Source of the DNA: Candidatus Sumerlaeota bacterium | GTDB lineage: Bacteria; UBP6; UBA1177 | Assembly (NCBI GenBank): GCA_007136595.1 | Contig: SLGQ01000210.1 | Span: forward strand, 1 to 22,594 | DNA: 22,594 nt | Direction of reading: 5' to 3' | Shown here: positions 7,817 to 15,642 of the stretch, piece by piece | Position numbering within the stretch: position 1 is the first letter of the stretch | How the letters are laid out: each line of letters starts with the position of its first letter | Made by a program: the position numbers and the translations under genes | Notes under the pieces: model-generated | The model's input: the letters and a program-made list of their open reading frames with translations, nothing else | What the model was told of the DNA's origin: nothing | Database searches by the model: none

Positions 7817-9868
7817 ATGAAAAGAGTTTTTTTTATTTTGATTTTTACAGTTTTAACAGGGATCGTTTTTTCCGGATGTTCTTCTACTCCGGTGAGGTAC
7901 AGAAGGTATTCCGGATTAAACGAGTATGTTGAAAAGGCATTATCTTTAGATCAGGATGATTACCCTGATGTTAACGGAGTTGTAGTTAGAGAATTTGAAG
8001 ATGTCAACATAACTCTTCTCAGAGGTATCGGAATTGAAACATTCAGAAAAGTCCATAAGGTTAAAAGAATTTTCAGAAATACTGACAGGTACACATCTGT
8101 TTCAATTTTTCTTTCCCCTGAAGACAGGATCGCTTCTTTATCTGCAAGAGTCATTTCGCCGGATGGAAAAATAAAAGACCTTGATGAAAAAGATATTTAC
8201 AGTTTTAAATCTATTCGTGAATCGGGTGGACAGACAAGGCAAAGTCAGAGAATAAGGTTCAATCTGCCAAGATTTGAGGAAGGGTCGGTAATTGAATACG
8301 GCTACACAATAGTATACAGAGGCAGATTTTTTGCCAACAGGTGGGATTTTGCCTGGCACAATATGAAAGTCCTTGAATCTGAAGCGATAGTCCGGATCCC
8401 TAACTGGTTTTTTGATAGAAAGCCTAAGTGGAATTTAAAATACAAGGTTTATAACTATCCTGATATGCCTGAACCTGAAATTACAAGGAGCTTCGGTCAG
8501 TATGCTGATACCGTTTACAGGTTCCATCTCAAAGATGTTCCACCGTATGTTCCTGAACCGAGAATGGTTCACAGGGATCATTTGTATCCTCATGTGAGAA
8601 TTTATTTCGGCAGATTCCGCAATCCAGGGCAATATGCCAGGTGGTTTTATAACAGCCAGATAAGAGATCAGCTTGAAATTACAGAGTCAATAGAGAAAAA
8701 AGCAAAAGAGTTGGCAAAAGGTGCAAAAACTGAAATGGAAAAAATTGAAAGGGTGAAAGAATTTGTTGAATCTCTTCATTACAATGCCGACCATATCGGT
8801 TTTGGACACGCAATAAAACCGAATAAACCGGCAGTTGTTTTAAGAAGGGGTTTCGGGGATTGTAAGGACAAGTCAATACTGCTGATCGCTTTACTGAAAG
8901 TTCTTGGCATTGATTCAGATCCGGTTTTAGTTCTTACGAAAGATTCGGGAGAGATAGATCCCGAAATGCCTTATGGTGTCTTTAATCATATGATAACAAG
9001 GATAAACACTAAAGATGGAAAACATATATGGGTTGACCCGACTGCTCCCGATCTCGGTATGGGTAAAATATCATGGATGATCTCTGATACATGGGGACTA
9101 GTGCTGAAAACGAGAGGGAAAAATTACATGGTAAAACTTCCAAGTGTAAAAGCGGAAGAAAACGGAATTAAGATAAACACGGTTGTTAATTTGTCAGAAA
9201 ACCTTGATGTTACCTATAATTATGAAATTGTTTACAGTGGACTTTTTGCCCACATATTAAAAGAGTTTGCAAAAAGGAGCAGTGAAACTGAAGTGATAAA
9301 AGATATAAGGGGAGGGATAACAGAGCGTTTTTTCAAAACAGAACTCAGTGATCTTGAGCTTATTGAAAATCCGGAAGATGGTTCAATATTTACCATCAAG
9401 TTCACCCTTTCAGGTGCTAAAGCTTCAGAAATAACAAATTCCGATAATGTAAGAGTTTATCTGAAACCATTTTTTAACGATATTCTTCCATCCTGGAGAT
9501 TTTTATGGGAAACACCACGCAAATCAGCTGTAAGGATAGGGGATGAAAGGCATTCTTTTTATAATGTCACCGTTAACTTGCCAGAAAACTTCAGTTTAAA
9601 GTCGGCAAAAACAAAAGAGAATTTTGCAATGCCTCAAAAACAGTTGAAATTTTCAGTTGAACTTGATGAAAAAGATGGAAAAGTGACCTTCAAAGAAAAT
9701 ACGACTGTTAATAAAAATGCTGTAAATCCTGAGCATTATGAAGATTTAAGAAAATTTGCAGAAATGGTTATCGGTGAAAAATTTGGCTCAATATTGGTTG
9801 GTCCATCAACATCTTCAAGTGAAATTATATTGGATGAACATGACGAAGACGATGAAAATGACGGGTAA
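7817..9868 (+). CDS. DUF3857 / transglutaminase-like lipoprotein
   Basis: A 683-aa predicted lipoprotein; signal peptide with lipobox F-S-G-C (C21). Residues about 50-235 match the DUF3857 pattern, a beta-rich domain that commonly precedes a transglutaminase-like domain. Residues about 290-415 are that domain, with an intact triad C349 (R-G-F-G-D-C-K-D-K), H391 (F-N-H-M-I-T-R) and D407 (I-W-V-D-P-T). The remaining 260 residues are beta-rich, and the protein ends in a polyacidic tail (D-E-H-D-E-D-D-E-N-D-G). ATG at 7817 is chosen over an upstream TTG at 7805 because GGAGG (7807-7811) is 5 bases before it. It stands alone, convergent with the ATP-grasp gene 39 bases away. Relatives are found in Bacteroidetes and proteobacteria as envelope proteins of undefined activity, probably cysteine peptidase or amidase. 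Confidence 0.9.
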   Translation: MKRVFFILIFTVLTGIVFSGCSSTPVRYRRYSGLNEYVEKALSLDQDDYPDVNGVVVREFEDVNITLLRGIGIETFRKVHKVKRIFRNTDRYTSVSIFLSPEDRIASLSARVISPDGKIKDLDEKDIYSFKSIRESGGQTRQSQRIRFNLPRFEEGSVIEYGYTIVYRGRFFANRWDFAWHNMKVLESEAIVRIPNWFFDRKPKWNLKYKVYNYPDMPEPEITRSFGQYADTVYRFHLKDVPPYVPEPRMVHRDHLYPHVRIYFGRFRNPGQYARWFYNSQIRDQLEITESIEKKAKELAKGAKTEMEKIERVKEFVESLHYNADHIGFGHAIKPNKPAVVLRRGFGDCKDKSILLIALLKVLGIDSDPVLVLTKDSGEIDPEMPYGVFNHMITRINTKDGKHIWVDPTAPDLGMGKISWMISDTWGLVLKTRGKNYMVKLPSVKAEENGIKINTVVNLSENLDVTYNYEIVYSGLFAHILKEFAKRSSETEVIKDIRGGITERFFKTELSDLELIENPEDGSIFTIKFTLSGAKASEITNSDNVRVYLKPFFNDILPSWRFLWETPRKSAVRIGDERHSFYNVTVNLPENFSLKSAKTKENFAMPQKQLKFSVELDEKDGKVTFKENTTVNKNAVNPEHYEDLRKFAEMVIGEKFGSILVGPSTSSSEIILDEHDEDDENDG

Positions 9869-9907
9869 ACTGTCAATTGTGGAAATCGGTTAGAATGTAA
9901 ATTTTCG

Positions 9908-11152
9908 TCAATGTTTTTTCTTTTTCAGAAAGGAGTCGCTGTAGGAGTTGTAATAAAGAAACAGGTTTGACGGTTCTATTTTGGAAAACAGCATTTTAAA
10001 GCTTTGTACAAGAAGGAACAAATTGAGGACAAATCTGGGGCGGCGGTCATCTTTGCATATTATGTCATAGAACATATTTTTTCTTTCTCCCCACCACTGT
10101 TTTCTCATTTTTTTTCTTTCTTCCCAAGATTCCGGTCCTTTGATATATGTATAAAGCATCCAGATAACATCGGCAAAATGGGTGGACGATCTTATTCCCG
10201 TTTTTATTTGAGAAAGCTTTTCCGCTTCAACATTGTCCGCAATTTTCATCCATTGCGGTATCATATCAACTCCACCGTTATAAGCGACATTTACACATAC
10301 TGACGGTCTCGGGTTGACATCAATTATATATGGTTTCCCGGTTCCATTTTCAATAATGAAATCAATACTTATAAATCCGTTCCATTTAATACTTTTTATG
10401 AAATTTTCCGCAGCTTTGGAACAATCGTTGCAAAAACAGGATTCTCTTGAAGTTGTTGTGCCTCCACTCCTCGGAATAGATCTTATTCCGAAATGCTGAC
10501 TTTCTCCTATCACTTTTCCGTTTTGAGCCAAAGCCCCGTAACAGATCTCCCTGCCGGAAATTTTCCTTTGAATTATGGGGAGTTCTCGATTGTTCAAGTC
10601 ATTTCTTGAAATAACATCATCAAACATTTTTCTTAGATCAAGCAAGCTGTTCACAAGCCTGAGTCCGGTAGAATTTCTTGATTGTCTTATCTTTATGTAT
10701 AAAGGAGTTTCAAAGTTCATTATGTTTTTTGTGAAATCTTCATACGACTGAGGTATGAAAGTTTCAGGATAAAAACAGTTTGACAGCTTCACTGTTTTTC
10801 TCAAAACTGCTTTGTCGTGAAGTGATTTTGCAGCACTTTTTTCGGGTATTACTGAGTTTGTAAGAGAAAGGATCTCGTCACGGTATGAACTTAAAAGAAA
10901 AAGTTCTTCAAAAGATGGAAAGTAGTAATCAAAAGGCTCTTTTTTAAGTAAATTTATAATAGCTTGAGCATATTTTTCAGGATGTTTCCTCAAGCTGGGA
11001 AGTTTTACTCTCTTTGAGACATATTTTGAGTAAAGTCCAAAGGAGAGGTGGTGGCAATCTGCTGCTGTTACCTCAAATCCCATTTTTCCAAAACGGCGGA
11101 CAGCAAATAATCCAGCTTGTGTAAAAAGTCCGGTAACTAAAACTTTTTTCAT
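9908..11152 (-). CDS. ATP-grasp domain protein (carboxylate-amine/thiol ligase-like)
   Basis: A 414-aa cytoplasmic protein with a Rossmann-like preATP-grasp start (M-K-K-V-L-V-T-G then A-V-R-R-F-G-K-M-G-F-E-V). The ATP-grasp fold (about 110-300) includes the nucleotide-binding lysine region P-L-Y-I-K-I-R-Q-S-R-N-S-T-G. The metal-binding residues are in S-I-D-F-I-I-E (D264) and I-I-D-V-N-P-R-P (D278, N280). Such enzymes activate a carboxylate as acyl phosphate and ligate it to an amine, hydroxyl or thiol. It resembles the carbamoyl-phosphate-synthase-like COG3919 group rather than a named enzyme. A basic C-terminus (K-K-K-K-H) ends it. The gene is last of a five-gene array; ATG at 11152 lies 2 bases after the GNAT stop, with a TTG at 11158 as alternative start, so translation is coupled. 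Substrate unknown. Confidence 0.87.
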   Translation of the reverse strand: MKKVLVTGLFTQAGLFAVRRFGKMGFEVTAADCHHLSFGLYSKYVSKRVKLPSLRKHPEKYAQAIINLLKKEPFDYYFPSFEELFLLSSYRDEILSLTNSVIPEKSAAKSLHDKAVLRKTVKLSNCFYPETFIPQSYEDFTKNIMNFETPLYIKIRQSRNSTGLRLVNSLLDLRKMFDDVISRNDLNNRELPIIQRKISGREICYGALAQNGKVIGESQHFGIRSIPRSGGTTTSRESCFCNDCSKAAENFIKSIKWNGFISIDFIIENGTGKPYIIDVNPRPSVCVNVAYNGGVDMIPQWMKIADNVEAEKLSQIKTGIRSSTHFADVIWMLYTYIKGPESWEERKKMRKQWWGERKNMFYDIICKDDRRPRFVLNLFLLVQSFKMLFSKIEPSNLFLYYNSYSDSFLKKKKH

Positions 11153-11154
11153 GC

Positions 11155-12246
11155 TCAAACTACAGAAAAATCAACAAAAACCGGTTTGTTTTTATGCACT
11201 TCCGGGTCTATAAGTTCAACTTCATCATTAAATTTAAAGTGAATGATATTTACTTTCATAGACATTTTCCACATATCTTTTATTGCCAGTGAAAGATTGT
11301 CCCCTTCATGAAATCCCGCCCATATAAAGTGATATTTCTTGATTTTTTTCAAGCTGTTGCTTTCAGATGCGATAATTGCTTTCAATCCGTCAATGTCGTT
11401 GTTTACAGTTGCGGGAAACCGGAGATACAGATATTCCAGAGCGGAACCCTCTTCAGGAAGTTCAGGGATAGCAAAAAAAGGCTTGATGAGACGAAGAGTT
11501 TTTATCACCAATTTTGCTTTGTTTGAGAATTTTTTGATAACTGTTCTCCTTATTTTGCCCTGATCCCAAAATGCGGCTACTGCTGCTATTTCTCCGTTCT
11601 TTTCAGCTACTCTGAAGTTGTTAATTGAAAACCCGGGTGTTTTATCGATCACTTCGCAAAGATCATCTTTTGTAAAAAGAGGAGAAGCCGTGTATCCGCT
11701 ATATTGAGTTTCAAGTATCCTGCTTATGGGTTCAATATCATTTTCTGTCGCATTTCTAACTGTATATCCCTTGGGAACCTTGTATTTTCTGTATGGCATT
11801 ATCTGATAAATGTCAGCTTTCCCCGATATCACATGACTGTAAATTTTTGTTCCGAGATATTCAATAACTTTCATCATCTTGTCATTGCCGTCAATGACAA
11901 AACATTCTCCCATAGCAAAACCTTCATCCTTTGCCTTTTTTACTATCTGACTCGACATTCTAAGTCCAAGTGTTCCTCTGTTCTCCGGTCTTACTTTAAG
12001 ATCTCCGAAATAAAATGCTTTGTGAGTTTTACCGTTGTAATTAATGGTTTTGTGTGTTTCAACAATGCATGCCGTAATTTTTGATTCATGTTCTTCAACC
12101 CAGACCTTAAAATTCTCTCCCTGAATTGACGGCATTGCAAAAAAATCAGGAGACTGGTCAACATATGCAGTTACAACACCTTCCATTGGTGCCGATCTGC
12201 AAAGATCAAGAAGTTGGTCATTATCTTTAATTGTAGCTATTCTCAT
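11155..12246 (-). CDS. Tandem GNAT-fold acyltransferase-like protein
   Basis: A 363-aa protein with two GNAT-like halves. The first (about 1-155) has the acetyl-CoA pyrophosphate-binding motif in F-G-D-L-K-V-R-P-E-N-R-G-T-L-G-L-R-M (about residues 80-97). It is followed by a helix and the N-D-K-M-M-K-V-I-E-Y-L-G segment typical of motif B. The second half (from Y-T-V-R-N-A-T-E-N-D-I near 162) starts like a GNAT domain and contains F-R-V-A-E-K-N-G-E-I-A-A-V-A-A-F-W, but its CoA motif is not obvious, so it may be structural. ATG at 12246 is preferred over an adjacent TTG because GAGGG lies 3-4 bases upstream. It starts 12 bases after the RCC1 gene stop and ends against the ATP-grasp gene. GNAT plus ATP-grasp pairs suggest sequential modification of one small molecule or peptide (inference). 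Confidence 0.8.
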   Translation of the reverse strand: MRIATIKDNDQLLDLCRSAPMEGVVTAYVDQSPDFFAMPSIQGENFKVWVEEHESKITACIVETHKTINYNGKTHKAFYFGDLKVRPENRGTLGLRMSSQIVKKAKDEGFAMGECFVIDGNDKMMKVIEYLGTKIYSHVISGKADIYQIMPYRKYKVPKGYTVRNATENDIEPISRILETQYSGYTASPLFTKDDLCEVIDKTPGFSINNFRVAEKNGEIAAVAAFWDQGKIRRTVIKKFSNKAKLVIKTLRLIKPFFAIPELPEEGSALEYLYLRFPATVNNDIDGLKAIIASESNSLKKIKKYHFIWAGFHEGDNLSLAIKDMWKMSMKVNIIHFKFNDEVELIDPEVHKNKPVFVDFSVV

Positions 12247-12258
12247 CAACCCTCAAGC

Positions 12259-12876
12259 TTAAAAGTTTATTAATATAGGAGATGTCGCAGGGTTATCTTT
12301 GTTCCCGGTAAAACCCGGAATACCGAGAACAGAATATCCCCAGCAGTAAACTCTTTTCTCTTTTGAAAGTGCACATGTAAAGTTATAGCCCGGAGCAGCG
12401 GAAATATATTCTCCGTCAACTTTATGGGGTGAGCTTACAAGGTCATAATTTGACGGGATCGTGGAATAAATATCACCATGTTCTCCGTTCCCTATCTGTC
12501 CGTATTCATTTTCTCCCCAGCAGAAAAGCTCATTGTTGCTGTTTATGGCACATACATGATTGTTGTTTCCGAAAACACTTTCCCAGTTTGAAGCTTCCCC
12601 GACCTGAACCGGATGTGTACATACCGGAGGATACCTTCTTTTCTGGGAAGCCTGTTTATCTTCAGAATAAAACTGGGCTTCGCAAAGACCGTCATCTATA
12701 AGTTGCTGAAATTGAGGAGTGTAGGCAACAATGTCTTTTGGAGTTCCGATCTCGTATGACTCAAAAACATCTCCGATACCTATGATACCCCATTCGGCAA
12801 TTCCCCAGCACCAGAGTGTTCCGTCTTCTTTTATCCCGCAACTGTTTGAATTCATAGCTGTGATATCTATCCATTT
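12259..12876 (-). pseudogene. C-terminal remainder of the RCC1 lipoprotein, cut off by an in-frame TAA
   Basis: In the same frame as the upstream RCC1 lipoprotein and directly after its TAA (12877-12879), the sequence continues K-W-I-D-I-T-A-M-N-S-N-S-C-G-I-K-E-D-G-T-L-W-C-W-G. That is the expected start of the next RCC1 blade. It holds three more blades (C-G-I...W-C-W-G, C-A-I...F-C-W-G, C-A-L...Y-C-W-G) and ends with a normal stop at 12259. A minimal open frame from ATG at 12855 (198 aa) has no ribosome binding site and no signal peptide, so I do not think it is made as a separate protein. Most likely it is the disabled 3' part of one ancestral gene; a base-calling error or readthrough would make it functional again. 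Confidence 0.8.
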
Positions 12877-13923
12877 TTAATCACCTATCTTTACCGGTTT
12901 TTCGTATTCACTGTGTTTAGGCTGAGAACGGTATGCGTATCTGTCAAACCCGTCACCCTTTCTCCCGTCTCCGAATTGTCCCAGATCATAACTCCCCCAA
13001 CAGTAAAGGTCGTTTTCTTCCGTTATACCGCAAGCATGAACGCTGGAAACAGAAATCTTTTCAAAATGGTACCAGTTTTCGCTGTTCTGATTTAAAAGTC
13101 TGGGCTGATAGGTAGTTGCACTTCCACCGGGATATGATGAATGGTATCCGATCTGCCCGTTTGCAAGTTGTCCCATTCTATTGCTTCCCCATCCCCATAG
13201 ATCTTCTTTTGAATATGCAAAGATAGTTGTGCCGCCACAGTAAAGATCGTCATATTGATTTTGAGATGCTCCCAAAAGAATAGGGGAAGGGGTACCTGTC
13301 GCCTGAAAAGAATGTCCATCCTGCCCGTTGGCAATTTGTCCGTCAGCATTGTGTCCCCAGCAGAATGTTTCGCCATTTTTCTTTATTCCGCAAGTGGCAT
13401 CAGCCATTGCACAAACTGAACGCCATGCATCAAAACCCACCTTGATCGGTTTTGAATTGGGGTTGTCTCCACCGGGAGTCTGATTATTCCCGAGTTGTCC
13501 CCTGTTGCCTTGGCCCCAGCAATATAAATGACCGCTTTCTTTTATGGCACAGACATGGCTTATACCGCCAGATAACATCATTACAGTATCTGTTTCCGTA
13601 TCAGGAGTGTTATCTCCAGTGTCTCCAGTGTCTCCAGTATCTCCTGTATTTTCTGTGTCTCCAGAGTCTCCAGAGTCTCCAGAGTCTCCAGAGTCCCCAG
13701 AGTCTCCAGAGTCTCCAGTGTCTCCAGAGTCTCCAGCGTCTCCAGTGTCACCAGTATCTCCAGCGTCTCCAGTGTCTCCAGTATCTCCAGCGTCTCCAGT
13801 GTCTCCAGTGTCTCCAGTGTCTCCGGTATCTCCAAAATCGCCCAGGTCAGATTCGTCAGTAATGCATGAAGAAAAAATAAAAACTGTTGTGACAATAACT
13901 ATAAGCTTCAAAATATTTTTCAT
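12877..13923 (-). CDS. RCC1-repeat lipoprotein with Gly-Asp-X linker, N-terminal part (truncated)
   Basis: A 348-aa product: lipoprotein signal ending F-S-S-C (C20), then a linker of about 25 Gly-Asp-Thr/Ser/Ala triplets (residues about 28-105), then four RCC1-type propeller blades. Each blade has the pattern C-[AG]-I-x-x-x-G-x-L-[YF]-C-W-G-x-x-x-x-G-Q-[LI]. The third lacks its first Cys and reads I-F-A-Y...L-W-G-W-G. Paired Cys per blade could form disulfides after export (inference). Translation ends at a TAA inside what should be a seven-blade propeller, because three more blades follow in frame. ATG at 13923 has AGGGG about 8 bases upstream and starts 13 bases after the preceding lipoprotein stop; a GTG at 13950 overlapping that gene is less likely. 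In bacteria, RCC1 lipoproteins are presumed surface binding proteins; the ligand is unknown. Confidence 0.82.
   Translation of the reverse strand: MKNILKLIVIVTTVFIFSSCITDESDLGDFGDTGDTGDTGDTGDAGDTGDTGDAGDTGDTGDAGDSGDTGDSGDSGDSGDSGDSGDSGDTENTGDTGDTGDTGDNTPDTETDTVMMLSGGISHVCAIKESGHLYCWGQGNRGQLGNNQTPGGDNPNSKPIKVGFDAWRSVCAMADATCGIKKNGETFCWGHNADGQIANGQDGHSFQATGTPSPILLGASQNQYDDLYCGGTTIFAYSKEDLWGWGSNRMGQLANGQIGYHSSYPGGSATTYQPRLLNQNSENWYHFEKISVSSVHACGITEENDLYCWGSYDLGQFGDGRKGDGFDRYAYRSQPKHSEYEKPVKIGD
13611..13834 (-). repeat. 9-bp minisatellite encoding (Gly-Asp-Thr/Ser/Ala)n in the RCC1 lipoprotein
   Basis: About 25 tandem copies of a 9-base unit (coding strand GGAGACACT and variants GGAGACTCT, GGAGACGCT, GGAGATACT). 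The unit is a multiple of three, so copy-number change alters linker length without frameshift. Near-identical codons in neighbouring units suggest recent slippage or unequal recombination. The array also leaves other frames open on both strands, which are artefacts. Confidence 0.93.
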
Positions 13924-13936
13924 GATTTTAACCCCT

Positions 13937-15628
13937 TTATTCTTTTTCACAGAAACTTACTCCGTCAAGCCCGATACTTGAAAAATAACCTCCTATTGAA
14001 CAGCTTGAAGGTGCTTCTGAAGGATGGTAAAGATATAAGTTGTATTTGGTGTTTTCTATCAATTCAGTTTCAAAAGATAATCTTCCCCCTTCGGTTTCTG
14101 TGATGTCAACAGCTTCAGTTATAAGAAGATGTCCGCCGCAACCTACCGCTATTACACAGCTACTGTCTGAGTCATATACAACGATTTTAACATTTTCCGG
14201 TTTTCCTCCAACTGTTACGGTGTCATCTTTTTGCAAAGAATCGGGGAAATATGCATTTATCCAGTATTTAGTTTTAGTAACAAGATCATGTGCAAATGAC
14301 TGCTGTCTGTATATTACCATGTTTTTAGATGAATCTCTGCTCATCAGTCCGATGGAACGGGATTCGGCTGGTGGAACAGATATTCTGAAACGATACAATC
14401 CTTCCCCCATATCTTCTGAATAAGCACCAATGTTCAACCCTCCATTTATCGGGGGAGGAGAGTAGTTGTGCTCCATCCATATACCTTCAGGGTGAGTTTC
14501 TGCATGAGCTTGATCAAAGTTTCCACCGGGGAAAAGTTTTTCTTCATTAAAAATATAACCGGTATAGTTCCCATGTTGAGACGGAACAGATTCGATTTTT
14601 GATCTGAAAAGTCCATAACTGTTCGGGATTCCTTCATCACAGTTCCGCCATCCACCGGCACCGTTGTCACAGACACATTGAATTCCGGCGGCTCTTTTTA
14701 AATATTCTGCATCATCAAAGAGAACAACATTGCCGGCAATTCCTATATAATCAGGGTCATCATCAAGAAGGCTCATATATGTATAGTCGGTATCACATAA
14801 ATAAAAGCCGCCACTGTTTTCCGCTCCTGTAGGAACAGCCACCAGACAAAGTTTTTTAATTTTTCCTTTATCATCAATAAGTCCCCTGTAAAGCTTTATA
14901 TTTGTATCTATATCAGTTTCCGATATATCAAGAAAGTTGTATCCTCCGGAATTGGCATCAAGAATGTCATTGAAATCAATTCCAATTTCAGAGTAATTGA
15001 TAATACCTTTTTCTTTATCAACGATCCCCATCGTTGTAATAAAAATTTTAAATGCATTGCCAAGATATGCTATGTGCATATCGGAACCGGCATTTATATA
15101 TTTTCCTTTCAACTTTGTTTTAAAAGTCCCTTCTCCAGGTTCCGGATCGGGGTCTCTCCTGTCATTGATCAGTCCTCTGAAAGAAAACATCATATAAGAA
15201 TCTTCACTTTCAAAGGGGATCATTATATTTTCAGGTATATCACACCCGGCGGTTCCCGGTTCAACATCACCGTCATAATCTTCATCAACATCAAGATCCT
15301 GATCGTAATCAAAATCATCAGTTTCATTATTTCCACTGTTTCCGGTATTGCCAGTGTCTCCAGTTTCTCCAGTGTCTCCAGTGTCTCCAGCGTCTCCAGC
15401 GTCTCCAGAGTCTCCAGAGTCTCCAGAGTCTCCAGTGTCTCCTGTGTCTCCAGTGTCTCCAGTGTCTCCACTGTCTCCTGTGTCTCCACTGTCTCCAGTG
15501 TCTCCAGTGTCTCCAGCGTCTCCAATGTCTCCTGTATTTCCAGCATCATCGCCATTAGATGATCCTTCGGAACATGACACAAATAATGCAAGTGCAAACA
15601 GAATTGCAGTAAGTAATTTTAAGTTCAT
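13937..15628 (-). CDS. Lipoprotein of unknown function with Gly-Asp-X linker
   Basis: A 563-aa predicted lipoprotein (signal ending L-F-V-S-C, C19). Directly after the Cys comes a linker of about 24 Gly-Asp/Asn-X triplets (about 25-100), then an acidic stretch (D-Q-D-L-D-V-D-E-D-Y-D-G-D-V). About 430 residues of mostly beta-strand sequence with scattered Cys follow (e.g. C-V-C-D-N-G-A-G-G-W-R-N-C). I do not recognise a family for this globular part, though its later section (G-L-Y-R-F-R-I-S-V-P through Y-N-L-Y-L-Y-H-P) looks like an extracellular beta-sandwich. GAGG about 8 bases before the ATG at 15628 decides the start; an upstream in-frame ATG overlapping the subtilase stop lacks a ribosome site. 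It lies 14 bases after the subtilase and 13 before the RCC1 gene, so it belongs to the same transcript. Confidence 0.82.
   Translation of the reverse strand: MNLKLLTAILFALALFVSCSEGSSNGDDAGNTGDIGDAGDTGDTGDSGDTGDSGDTGDTGDTGDTGDSGDSGDSGDAGDAGDTGDTGETGDTGNTGNSGNNETDDFDYDQDLDVDEDYDGDVEPGTAGCDIPENIMIPFESEDSYMMFSFRGLINDRRDPDPEPGEGTFKTKLKGKYINAGSDMHIAYLGNAFKIFITTMGIVDKEKGIINYSEIGIDFNDILDANSGGYNFLDISETDIDTNIKLYRGLIDDKGKIKKLCLVAVPTGAENSGGFYLCDTDYTYMSLLDDDPDYIGIAGNVVLFDDAEYLKRAAGIQCVCDNGAGGWRNCDEGIPNSYGLFRSKIESVPSQHGNYTGYIFNEEKLFPGGNFDQAHAETHPEGIWMEHNYSPPPINGGLNIGAYSEDMGEGLYRFRISVPPAESRSIGLMSRDSSKNMVIYRQQSFAHDLVTKTKYWINAYFPDSLQKDDTVTVGGKPENVKIVVYDSDSSCVIAVGCGGHLLITEAVDITETEGGRLSFETELIENTKYNLYLYHPSEAPSSCSIGGYFSSIGLDGVSFCEKE
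15330..15543 (-). repeat. 9-bp minisatellite encoding (Gly-Asp-X)n in the unknown lipoprotein
   Basis: About 24 copies of the same 9-base unit as in the RCC1 gene (GGAGACACT and one-base variants), in the same orientation and frame. It encodes the spacer immediately after the lipidated cysteine. A few Asn-for-Asp units (G-N-T, G-N-S, G-N-N) sit at the distal edge. Confidence 0.93.
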
Positions 15629-15642
15629 CTTTTCAACCTCAT

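Noticed and set aside
9869..9907. Terminator between the convergent DUF3857 and ATP-grasp genes
   Set aside because: No stem of useful length could be found in the 39-base gap or just inside either gene end.
13611..13834. CRISPR-like tandem repetition
   Set aside because: Units are 9 bases, contiguous, without unique spacers, and in coding frame; this is a coding minisatellite.
12259..13923. Alternative genetic code in which TAA is read as sense
   Set aside because: TAA ends other intact genes here (M50 protease, DUF3857 lipoprotein, sigma-54 regulator, subtilase) at the expected lengths, so it is a true stop.
13544..13981. Long plus-strand open frame of Ser-Pro-Val repeats opposite the RCC1 lipoprotein linker
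   Set aside because: Antisense shadow of the 9-bp minisatellite, which is free of stops in several frames; no ribosome site. The same applies to the Leu-Gln-Ser, Glu-Thr-Leu and Val-Ser-Ser repeat frames at 13452-13895, 15074-15653 and 15650-16106.
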